From Cytidiella melzeri (lineage: Eukaryota; Basidiomycota; Agaricomycetes; Polyporales; Irpicaceae), in NCBI GenBank assembly GCA_022592445.1, contig JABYQR010000471.1, positions 1 through 29,758 on the forward strand: a stretch of 29,758 nt of DNA, written 5' to 3'. The position numbers and the translations under genes were made by a program. The notes under the pieces were generated by a model. The model saw nothing but the letters and a program-made list of their open reading frames with translations, had not been told where the DNA came from and searched no databases. Of the stretch, positions 9,455-17,784 are shown one piece after another. Position 1 is the stretch's first letter; each line of letters starts with the position of its first letter.

Positions 9455-9459
9455 GTGTG
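9455..9459. repeat. Copia target-site duplication, right copy (GTGTG)
   Basis: It directly follows the right LTR and matches 4019-4023. Confidence 0.9.
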
Positions 9460-9613
9460 AGATGTAAGGACAGTGAGAGGTTGAGTCTGTGCTACTCGAA
9501 GACTACAGTAGACACGAAGCGCACCGCCTGCGACGACGGCGACTGCGCTGTGACAGAAAGTGACCACTCACGTTATATTCTGCTTTGGGGCAATTGACGC
9601 CCGTGCTGCGAGC
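9460..9613 (-). other. Right end of Harbinger, leader of its second gene
   Basis: This is Harbinger sequence between the Copia insertion and the right inverted repeat. Joined to the sequence left of 4018, it would form the 5' leader or first exon of the minus-strand accessory gene. I cannot place a convincing start codon. Confidence 0.5.
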
Positions 9614-9649
9614 AGCAAGCGGCGGAGCTGCGCCAACTCTGAACGACCC
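9614..9649 (-). repeat. Harbinger right terminal inverted repeat
   Basis: It is the reverse complement of 611-646 with about one mismatch, and ends GAACGACCC. It is followed by TA and then TTA, where LTR-C resumes. Confidence 0.85.
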
Positions 9650-9651
9650 TA

Positions 9652-10329
9652 TTATCTCCGGCAATGTCCCTGCTCCTGCGCTCGCTGTCTACAATGATGA
9701 GCGCTGTATAGTATAGGTCCATGGCTTCCCCTTCGATTCACTGAGTTCGTTTTGGCTATATAGGGTAATTAAGTGTGTAGAATACGATTATGAAGTCCGA
9801 TTTAATAATTACTTGATAGATCTCTCACTGTAGCCAGATCTTTAGTGGCCACAGGGGTGTCTGGCCATCTGTATATGCATGTACTGTTCCTAATGTCCAG
9901 TGGCTTTGTTCAATTAATTTTGGATACATATGCGAGGAATTGGCGAAGAAACCATGTTATTTGAGACAAAGAGAAGGTGCTAGGCATTGAACATGGTGGA
10001 TAGTAGAGATGGGTGGCCACACATGGGATCATCTTGTACAATAAATTGCACACTTCATTGAAAGTGTTTTCCCATGTATATAGACGTAAAATAATGTGCC
10101 CGACTGGCGGAATAGTGGTTGGGCCAATTATAGTGTACCTGCTCCCCTCCTGCCTCCCAAAAGGTACAAAGCGCCCTCCCACCGTGTAACCATTGGGCGC
10201 GGGCTTGGCGCACCTATCCAGTCGTTCAAAGCGCCCTGAAAAGCAATAGTACAAGGTATGACATCTCCCCCGCCGCTAATTCTGACGCTTCTAAGATGCT
10301 ACAAGGGTGAGAAAAGGCAAAATTGACAT
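9652..10329 (+). repeat. LTR-C copy 1, remainder
   Basis: It matches the reverse complement of about 18130-18643, with about 90% identity by eye, apart from a roughly 165-bp segment (9711-9875) absent from the other copy. The match stops at GACATGCTCC (about 10333), at the left edge of the fold-back element. The last 350 bp or so of the LTR are missing in this orientation. Open frames here (for example 9910-10254 minus) also occur in the other copy, but that follows from the nucleotide identity and I do not treat them as genes. Confidence 0.8.
9711..9868. mobile_element. Small insertion (about 158 bp) in LTR-C
   Basis: The segment is absent from the other LTR-C copy. It is flanked by the 7-base direct repeat CTGTATA (9704-9710 and 9869-9875), as expected for a target duplication. 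No clear terminal inverted repeats are seen, so the class is unknown. A deletion in the other copy is the alternative. Confidence 0.5.
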
Positions 10330-10696
10330 GCTCCCAAGCACATATCTGCCTGTAGAGGTCCCTACAGGCTGAGGGACTGTAGAATTCATTCAGAATAATG
10401 TTTGACATACATGGTTCAGTATGTACATTATTTCATTAGAAGGGGATTGAGACCCTACAGCCCCAGATACATGAAAATGACCAGAGAGCAAAGCTGATTT
10501 CAAGAAACTTTGTGCCGGGTTCTTGCACATCCTGGTCTTCCTGACTGCTTTCTCATGTATCAGGGGGTGTAGGGCTTCAATAACCTTCAAATAAATAATG
10601 TACATACTGAACCATGTATGTTAAGCATTATTCTGAATGAATTCTACAGTCCCCCAGCCTGTAGGGACCTCTACAGGCAGATATGTGCTTGGGAGC
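10330..10696. mobile_element. Fold-back (MITE-like) hairpin element, 367 bp
   Basis: The arms 10330-10432 and 10593-10696 are inverted copies of about 103 bp with few mismatches, starting GCTCCCAAGCAC. The 160-bp centre holds a further inverted pair (CCCTACAGCCCCAGATACAT against ATGTATCAGGGGGTGTAGGG), so nearly the whole element can pair with itself. It has no coding capacity. No target duplication is visible, because its two flanks are LTR-C pieces in opposite orientations. Confidence 0.8.
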
Positions 10697-10752
10697 TGTT
10701 GTTTGAGCAGGTGTGGGAGCAAACACGAAGGGGATAGCGAGTGATGAGAATA
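10697..10752 (-). repeat. 56-bp terminal piece of LTR-C, inverted
   Basis: It matches 17785-17840 at 53 of 56 positions. In the third Copia element that block is the 3' end of LTR-C, next to the primer-binding site. Here it is in the opposite orientation relative to the following primer site at 10924, so I read it as a remnant of another LTR-C copy. It could alternatively be the first part of the next LTR. Confidence 0.55.
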
Positions 10753-10923
10753 TGTTTGACTATATTAATTTGACGCTTAACGTATTAGCGCCCTAGCTTA
10801 TTGTATATAGACTTCGCACTTGATCAATGAACTATACGCACTTTTGATCCCCAACTCCCACTGTGTGATCCCTCTCAGTCTCACTCTCTCAGCGATCTCC
10901 TCTACTTGCATCGCCTTCTAACA
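10753..10923 (+). repeat. 5' LTR of second Copia element (about 171 bp)
   Basis: It begins TGTTTGACTA and ends CTTCTAACA, giving TGTT...AACA termini. It holds a TATA-like TGTATATAGAC at about 10803 and a CT-rich stretch before the end, and is directly followed by the primer-binding site. The start is uncertain: TGTTG at 10697 would make it 227 bp. Confidence 0.6.
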
Positions 10924-10935
10924 GGTTATGAGCCC
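10924..10935 (+). other. Primer-binding site of second Copia element
   Basis: GGTTATGAGCCC directly follows the LTR end AACA. It is identical to the site in the intact Copia element at 9075-9086 and complements the initiator tRNA-Met anticodon arm. Confidence 0.75.
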
Positions 10936-10991
10936 CAGATAAGCTTTCTACCTTACTCATACTACACTCTGCACTTACTATCCACCAGTTG

Positions 10992-12655
10992 ATGAACTCT
11001 GATCCCGCTGATCAGTCTCAACCTCGTTGTTCTACGCGCAAACAACACCAAACCAACTTCTACCAAGGTGCTAATACCTCCAGGCCTTCCACTCGTCGTC
11101 CTTGTATTCACAGGAGTACCCCTGTCCTCACTCCCACCCCAACTCCTCCTCCTGCTACCACTCCTCAAGACTCTCCGATGTCTTCCGCTTCTCGCTCTGG
11201 TAGCCCAGGTCCTGCACCTGCTGACAACACCCCAAACGTCCCTACTCCCTCAGGCATTGTCAAACAACCATCTGCCCACATCACAGCCTCTCGTCAAGTC
11301 TCAGCACCCCCCTCAGATCGCCGACGCACTCCATTCAAGACGCTCCGCGACAACTTCGCCCGTCGTCACCCTACTAAGCCGCTGTCAGACGATAGCAACG
11401 ACGCTATGGATGACAACGAGGCGAACAAAAGGCAACAGGGCAAACTGCCCATAGCCTATCGCGCACCGTCCCCCTCACCATCTGGTCCTACTGACTCTGT
11501 GCAAGCAGTGTCGTCCCTCCTCTTGGTCCCTCCAAAACACGATGTGGAGTATACTATGTTGCTTAGCGACGTCCACAAAGCCTTCGCAGATGTTGGCAAA
11601 CTTACTGGTGCCGATACCTCGCCGATGTGGAAATTCCGTGTCGATACTGCGATGTCAACTATTGTTGACTTCTACAGCTATAGGGGTGGTCTTACCATTC
11701 CTCAAGAGGTACAACAGGCCGTCTTCAACGTCCTGGCCGGACATATTGCGGACTCTGTGACGGCCAACTATCTCAACAAGACGGCGCCTCACAGGCTAAT
11801 GGAGAAACTCTCCGCATGTTTCAAGCCGACCTCTACTATGTCCGACGCAAACAAAATCTTCCAACTTTTTTCCATCTGCCGTCCTGTCCACAAAACGGAC
11901 AAACTACTTGACAACATGCACAACCTATACTCGAAGATTTTTTCCAAGGGTACTGAATTCCCTCAGCACATCTTCTACTCTGCCCTCGTCGGCATCATTC
12001 CCCCCCGCCTATGCGCATACTCGCGCTAGTTACAAGGGCTGGTGTATGCTCTCGTACTCCTGTTGGTGAGAAATATGACTACAACCCCATATCTCTCAGT
12101 GTGGAGCTTCTCCGCGACTTCCATAGCTGGCAACTCACTCACCCACTTGACCGCTCTCGGTCTAAGGGTTGGTCGACCCTCAACCCTCGTGATAGGCCCG
12201 CTGGTGGTACTTCCACCGTGTCGCCAGCAGTTGACAAACGTGTCTTATGAACATCTGAGCACCACAATCAAGGATGAACTAGTCTACACCGCACGGTCCC
12301 ATGTCACCCTCGTTGATCTAATCAATGTGGCCACCGACATCGACAATTGTCTTTGGGTTTGAGGTCAGAAAAAAGCTTGTGAGCAAGGTCGAACAGTCCC
12401 CAATGTGTTCACATCTATCCAGGTCTCCACCTCGTCCCCGGCTCCTTTTGTCCAACTGTCTCGCAATTCCAATGCTATGAAAATTGACGCAACTAAAGTT
12501 GGTCCCAATGGGAACACACGTGCTGACTTTATGAAAGCAATGAATGGAAGATGCTACAGATGTGGATCTAAGGAGCACCAGAAGAAGGACGGCAAACATG
12601 ATCGAGAATTGTGTGGACGTTGTGGAAACAACCATCAGACGCAAGTGTGCCAAAG
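10992..12655 (+). pseudogene. Copia-type gag of second element, decayed
   Basis: It starts at the ATG at 10992, 57 nt after the primer site. The N-terminal 130 residues are Pro/Ser/Thr-rich. A Gag core follows (about 11570-12020: GKLTGADTSPMWKFRVDTAM, then PHRLMEKLSACFKPTSTM). A zinc-knuckle region lies at about 12552-12654 (CYRCGSKEH, then CGRCGNNHQTQVC). The frame is broken by TAG at 12027-12029 and TGA at 12360-12362. Between about 12060 and 12250 another frame looks more protein-like, suggesting compensating indels. After the knuckle, where protease should follow, the sequence switches to Gypsy reverse transcriptase. Assignment to Copia rests on the Gag type and the primer site. Confidence 0.65.
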
Positions 12656-15385
12656 CCGGTTCCTTGGGTACCCACTATTGCCAATCAGCTTGGTCAAGCC
12701 AAAATCTTCACCAAGTTTGACGTACTATGGGGCTACCATAATATTTGGATCAAGGAGAATGATGAATGGAAGGGTGCATTTGTGACAAATCGAGGGCTGT
12801 TCCAGCCTAAGGTGATGTTGTTTGGCATGACCAATTCGCCGGCCACGTTTCAAGCAATGATGAGTTCCATCTTTGCTGATCTCATCGCAGAAGGAAAGGT
12901 CTCGGTGTACATAGATGACATCCTCGTCTTCAGATCAGACATTACAGAACATCGGAAAATTGTTCATGAGGTACTATCTCAACTTGAAGCCAACGGCTTG
13001 TATCTTTGCCCCGAAAAATGCGAATTTGAACAGTCACAAGTCGAGTACTCAGGTTTAATCATTGGTAATGCAAGGATCTGTATGGACTTGGGTAAAATAG
13101 AAGCTATCACCAACTGGCCGGTACCACAGAACCTCCGTGATGCACGCGGCTTCATTGGATTTGCCAACTTCTACCGACACTTCATCAAGGACTTTGCGCG
13201 GCATACTCATCCCCTCCACAATCTCACCAAGAAAGACCAACCTTGGAAGTGGGGAGAAGCACAGCAGAACACCTTTCAGATGCTCAAAGATGCGTTCACT
13301 CAGGAACCTATTCTAGTCACATGGGAACCCGATTGCCCCACATGTATTGAAGTTGATGCGTCTGGCTTTGCAACTGGAGGGGTTCTATTGCAGAAACTAG
13401 AGGATGGACAATGGCACCCAGTAGCGTTCCGGTCTCAGTCTATGGCCGAAGTGGAACGGAACTATGAGATCTATGATCGAGAAATGCTCGCTATCATCAG
13501 AGCTCTCGAAGATTGGCGTCACTATCTGGAAGGATTACCCGCGCCCTTCGAGATTATCACAGATCATCAGAATCTGCAGTACTGGCGTACCGCTCAGGAC
13601 CTGTCTAGACGACAAGCTCGGTGGTCCTTATACCTTAGCCGGTTTGATTTCGTGTTGACCCACAAACCCGGAAAGACCCTTACTCAAGTCGACCCATTAT
13701 CCCGGGTCAGAACCTTGGAAGTTTTGGATGCATCAGACAACAAGGAACAAGTTGTACTGGAACCCAAATACTTCCAAACAGTAGCCGCCTCGAGTACTCC
13801 AGAGTCAGATCCGTTAGAGTCACAAATGAAGGACATCAGTACCCGAGAAGCAGAGGTAGTCCAGGGACTAGCCAAGCTCAGAAAGGATGGACGCCAAAAG
13901 TTGACCGTCGGTGGACTTGAGTGGGAGGAAGACAATGGACTGGTGTACTACAAAGGGAAGCTGTACATTCCAAAGGATCGAGCAGTTCGTAGGGAGATTG
14001 TATGACGATGACATGATGTGTTACTGGCAGGACATCCCAGCAAACATGCAACCCTGGAATTATTCACATGACATTATTGGTGGCCTCGCATGGCATCCTT
14101 TGTAGAGCAGTACGTACTCGGATGTGACGAATGTCAGCGGAACAAACCGGCACAGCATCCTGTTGTTCTGACACAGCCGATTGAAGGATCAGATGGACCC
14201 TGGCAGGTGGTTGGCGTAGACTTAGTCGGACTACTTCTGCGAAGCAACGGATTTGACATGATTGCAGTATACACAGACTTGTATAGCAAACAGAGTCATG
14301 TAATTCCGACCCAGTCTACCGTCACAGCTGACGGCATAGCCGACCTCCACATCAAAGAAGTATTTAGGCTCCATGGTATTCCCTGACAGTTCATATCTGA
14401 TAGAGGACCTCAGTTTGCGGCCTGTGTAATGCAAGCATTGTAAAAACGGCTAGGCATCACTGGTGCTATGACTACATCCTATCATCCCCAGGCTAACGGT
14501 CAAACAGAAAGAGTCAACCAAGAAGTAGAAAAGATTCTACAACTCTTTGTTTATCAACAGCAAGATGATTGGGCAGAATACATCCCAATGGCTGCATTTG
14601 CCATCAACTCTTGTGTGAACTCATCTACGCAGCATGCTCCATTTGAAGTCATGTACGGGTACCTACCGGATTTCACCATACCAGTTGGATGTCACAGCCA
14701 AATGCCGAATCTAGATGCACGTCTAGAGAAGCTCAGACAGGTTCGCGCAGAAGCCGAAGCCGCTTTGCGTCTATCTGAGGAAAAGATGGCCGAAGTCTCC
14801 AAATACACCCACAGAGCTACTCCAGTCTTCAAGGAAGGGGACCTCATATGGTTGTCTTCCAAGAATGTTAAAGTACATCAGCAATCTGACAAGCTAGGGC
14901 CTAGACAGCTTGGTCCTTTCACAGTCCTTCAGAAAACCGGTGAACATACATATCGAATCAAACTCAAATCCGGACATCGTATTCACGACAACCACAATGT
15001 TAAACGGCTATCTCCATATCAAGGAAACGAAGTAAACGGCCTCATACCAGAACCACCAGCACCGATCATAGTAGATGATCAACAAGTCTACGAAGTCGAG
15101 AAGATCCTAGACAGTCGGATCTACCGGAAGCAAATGCAGTACCTAGTCAAATGGAAAGGCTATGGAGAAGGCGATGTAACGTGGAAACCTGCAGTAAATC
15201 TAACCAATGCAAAAGAGAGCATTGCAGAGTTCCACGCCAGACATACCAATGCACCCCAGAAATTGCCCAAAGCACTCTTTGACTCCATTCCTTGGAAACC
15301 ATTGGAGAACATCACAGAAGCTATTGCATCTGACCTCGAGTGGGCAGATGGTAGAGTCCCTGGTCTTAGTTCATCGAGGCGATGA
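12656..15385 (+). pseudogene. Gypsy pol: RT, RNase H, integrase, chromodomain
   Basis: Codons in one constant frame run from about 12656 to TGA at 15385. Domains: the RT palm from AKIFTKFD with YIDD (about 12910); RNase H with EVDASGFATGG (about 13350), REMLAIIRALE and TDHQNLQYW; the zinc-binding HHCC region at about 14030-14140; integrase with DLVG (about 14220), SDRGPQF (about 14396) and NGQTERVNQ (about 14500); a chromodomain at about 15090-15250 (YEVEKILDSR, YLVKWKGYGEGDVTWKP). The frame has five stops: TGA at 14003, 14009, 14069 and 14384, and TAA at 14441. There are no frameshifts. The four TGA codons are where Arg (CGA) would be expected, so single C-to-T changes explain them. Confidence 0.88.
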
Positions 15386-15390
15386 ATTTT

Positions 15391-15400
15391 AGGAGGGGGG
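15391..15400 (+). other. Gypsy polypurine tract
   Basis: AGGAGGGGGG lies three bases before the 3' LTR start (TGACATGG). Confidence 0.75.
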
Positions 15401-15611
15401 TAATGACATGGATAGTCCAACAGAGACCGGATTTTTCCAATATTGTCACAAGTTTATAGCATTAGGCGCCTATCTAGAGCGCTTATTTTCTGGCTAGGAG
15501 TGTTACCGGACCTAACCCTAACCCTGGTCACGTGACATCCTGCCTTATTTATCAATAGTCCAGACCCAAACCCTAGACTCAATCTGGAGCAGTTCCAGAC
15601 CAACCTAGGCT

Positions 15612-15767
15612 ATTGTTCTATTGTTTCCCTTCCATTGTTAGGGATTCCCCCAAGTCTTATTGTCCTATTGTCTTCCGTCTATTGTCTCCTGTCTATTGTT
15701 TAGGGATTCCCCAGGGATTCCCCCAGTTTCTTTTGTTCTATTGTTCCTGTTCTATTGTTCTATTGTC
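15612..15767. promoter_or_regulatory. Array of CTATTGT motifs upstream of the LTR promoter
   Basis: About ten ATTGT cores, mostly CTATTGTT or CTATTGTC, occur in 156 bp, interleaved with repeats of TTAGGGATTCCCC. The same array is in the solo LTR (about 26411-26640). ATTGT is the core bound by HMG-box proteins. A regulatory role is an inference. Confidence 0.4.
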
Positions 15768-16523
15768 TGACACGGAGACAGGGCTTAACGTGACAAACAG
15801 GAACACGATGTGGATGACGAGGAGGAGGTGGTGGCAGGCGTGAAGCACAATGCGTTCACCAGCTATCAAACTTATTCAGAGATCTAGCCCAGTAAAGACC
15901 AAGTTAGCATTAAGTACTACTAGCTATGTAGTACAGGAGGGAGTGGCTTACCTAGCCCAGTAAAGACCAAGAGGTCGAGATGGGGGCTAGGAGCGTACAT
16001 GCAGCTGCTTATATAGACTTCAGGGACCTGCGCACAGATCATGTTGAGGGCAGGCTTTGCAAGAAGCCGTGTGAACGAAGAACAAAAGAACTACCTAAAG
16101 GAGAACAATAGCTATTGTCTAGACCTTGCCAAGAACTCTACTCGTGAGAGAATCTATCTAAAAAGAGACCAACTATTGTATTCCATTCCCACACCTGTGA
16201 GAACATCGTTCCATAAAGAGAACAATAGGGAAAGAACAAAAGGAGTCCATGTGAACGGTATCTATGACGTTAAACCCTAGCTATGGGCTGAGCCATGTGT
16301 CTGTAGCCATGTGGTCTTACTTGAGCTAAGTCACATGCCAGTGTGACGTAGTAGCAAGTAATGTGACCGTGTGGAGCGTCTAAGCCACGTGATACGGGCG
16401 CTTAATAGACGTGCAAGGGGTTTGTGCAAAGAGGATTGCAACTGGGTTGTAGCCCGGAGTTTTGCAGATAAAAACAAGAGATAAATTGCGAAAAATAAGG
16501 GCTAGTCGGGCCCTCCACAACAT
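15768..16523. repeat. Extra segment (about 755 bp) inside the Gypsy LTR
   Basis: It is absent from the solo LTR. The flanks share an ATTGTCT-type direct repeat embedded in the CTATTGT array, so the edges are approximate. Inside are a 20-bp direct repeat (CTAGCCCAGTAAAGACCAAG at about 15885 and 15955), a TATATAGAC box (about 16012) followed by GCGCACAGATCAT, which resembles the LTR's own TATA-region sequence, and GAGAACAATAG motifs in reverse orientation. No gene is recognised. Confidence 0.6.
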
Positions 16524-16730
16524 TGTCTATTGTTCTGGTTCTATTGTCTTACGTACCCTGGTCCCTGATTGTTACCCTGGTCTTTTATTGTTCTATTGTT
16601 ACTCCAGCCCCACAGTTACTCCAGTCCATAGTGTGGGAACTTGCGCACAGACCATCCAGACACAGTATATATAGTAGACCTTACCATCCCTAGCTCTGCA
16701 TCTTGACCTCTCTGTCATTTGCACTGCTAG

Positions 16731-16790
16731 GTGAGTTAATGCATGTAACTTAGTATCATACCCTATTAACTCTGTCATTTGCACTGCTAG
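16731..16790 (+). other. Intron-like segment in the Gypsy LTR leader
   Basis: It is 60 nt, GTGAGT...CTATTAAC...GCTAG, downstream of the TATA box. The 21 bases before the donor (16710-16730) are repeated exactly as the last 21 bases of the intron (16770-16790). The equivalent in the solo LTR is 26770-26830. Confidence 0.6.
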
Positions 16791-16931
16791 TATCTGGCCT
16801 CTGTGCCTGCTTGCCTGCTTATCACCAACTTTGACCTCATTGTTGTCGTTAGAGATCTACTTCCACTTCCACTCCCCTCCTCTCCACCCTTGTTTAGGGT
16901 TTATCAGTATAGCAGCAGTCACTCCGCAACA

Positions 16932-17227
16932 TTCAGTAGTGAATATATTTCCTTGGAAGTGGTTGTGCTGAGAGCGTGGTCCATCATGGCGTTTGATATC
17001 CAAAGTCTGATGGCAGTTAGTGCCTTTCAATATTTTTTATTCCATTCAGCAATTTTGTCAACATCAGATGCGTGTCAAGTGATTGTACCGTTTGTATACC
17101 CCCATAGACCCATGTCTGATAAGATGTCCGTAATTTGAATGCGCCAAGTAATGTAATTCTTGGCTCCCTGCAGTAGGTTGATACGGTAGGTCCCCAAACC
17201 TTTGTTGCTGGTAGTAGCGAATGACAT
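16932..17227 (-). pseudogene. Copia gag, N-terminal fragment
   Basis: It starts at the ATG at 17227. The segment TYRINLLQGAKNYITWRIQI, followed by TDILSDMGLWGYTNGTI, is the typical Copia Gag N-terminus (UBN2/DUF4219 type). The frame then reads DVDKIAEWNKKY, KALTAIRL and SNAMMDHALSTTTSKEIYSL before it is cut at 16932. Two in-frame TGA codons (17075-17077 and 17027-17029) fall where Arg is plausible, which again fits CGA-to-TGA change. It is a different Gag family from 10992-12655. Confidence 0.8.
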
Positions 17228-17772
17228 AATGTTGGTAGGGGAACGGTGGTGTAGTGGGCCACCGCGCTGTGGGTGAGGAGACGCGTCAGCATTTGAATCC
17301 CCTTGCCCCCCTTTGATTTGATTTCTCCACTGTTGATGGATTTTTGCGTTATCTTTCTCATGCCTTGCGCTCGTTATGTGCGCTTGAAGCCGCGTCCGTT
17401 CTCGACATCCCATACAGATTAACCGTCCCTGATATCAATCCACATTTCCCATCTATCACTCTTAATTAATTGGAAAAATTCTCCCCCCCTAGTACTTAGG
17501 TACACGATGACATAGATAGCTCTAACACAGATACATTACCCGCTAAAAATAGCCTATGAAGTGTATATTTCTACCATAGGGCTACGCCCTCAAGGACAAT
17601 AAACAAGGAGGTTAAAACAAAAAAAAATGTCAGTGACCTGATTGCAAGATTGCAAGATTGTTGGGATAGTGAGGCCTATTGGGTGTATTGACGACGTACT
17701 GTCGCCTCAGGTGAAATTATAGAGATCAAAGGGATCTTGGGAAAATAATGTGTTTGCACTACTTAGAGCGCA
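17228..17772 (-). other. Leader of third Copia element
   Basis: It lies between the primer site and gag ATG. An open stretch upstream of the ATG (to about 17413) lacks recognisable domains and is probably fortuitous. Nothing else is seen. Confidence 0.5.
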
Positions 17773-17784
17773 GGGCTCATAACC
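17773..17784 (-). other. Primer-binding site of third Copia element
   Basis: GGTTATGAGCCC on the minus strand directly follows the LTR end AACAACA. It is identical to the sites at 9075-9086 and 10924-10935. Confidence 0.8.

Larger units (their letters stand above)
611..9649 (+). mobile_element. PIF/Harbinger DNA transposon carrying a nested Copia insertion
   Basis: The element is bounded by about 36-bp terminal inverted repeats (611-646 and 9614-9649) starting GGGTCGTTCAGAG. TTA lies directly before the left end (608-610). TTA also occurs at 9652-9654 on the right, after two extra bases (TA). Three-base TWA target duplications are characteristic of PIF/Harbinger. The paralogous LTR-C copy has a single TTA at the equivalent site (complement of 18641-18643), which works as an empty site. 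The element encodes a DDE transposase on plus and, converging on it, a second gene on minus, the usual two-gene Harbinger plan. Without the 5.4-kb Copia insertion it would be about 3.6 kb. Both genes are damaged, so it is not autonomous as it stands. Confidence 0.85.
12656..16931 (+). mobile_element. 5'-truncated Ty3/Gypsy chromovirus with 3' LTR
   Basis: It lacks the 5' LTR, gag, protease and the start of reverse transcriptase. It retains RT from the AKIFTKFD block, then RNase H, integrase, chromodomain, polypurine tract (15391-15400) and 3' LTR (15404-16931). RT before integrase defines Gypsy, and the C-terminal chromodomain defines chromoviruses. The left end is fused to a Copia gag. At the right the LTR ends against a minus-strand Copia gag. 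Confidence 0.85.
15404..16931 (+). repeat. Gypsy 3' LTR (1528 bp, with internal extra segment)
   Basis: It runs TGACATGG...CGCAACA. It matches the solo LTR at 26203-26972 along its full 770 bp, with about 755 extra bases in the middle (about 15768-16523). It carries TCACGTGAC beside a CCTAACCCTAACCC stretch, a TATA box (about 16664-16673), and a CT-rich 3' part that contains an intron-like segment. Confidence 0.88.

Noticed and set aside
9910..10254. Open frame on minus, also partly open in the other LTR-C copy (18281-18478 plus)
   Set aside because: The nucleotide identity of the two LTR copies explains the shared frame; no domain, and it lies within an LTR.
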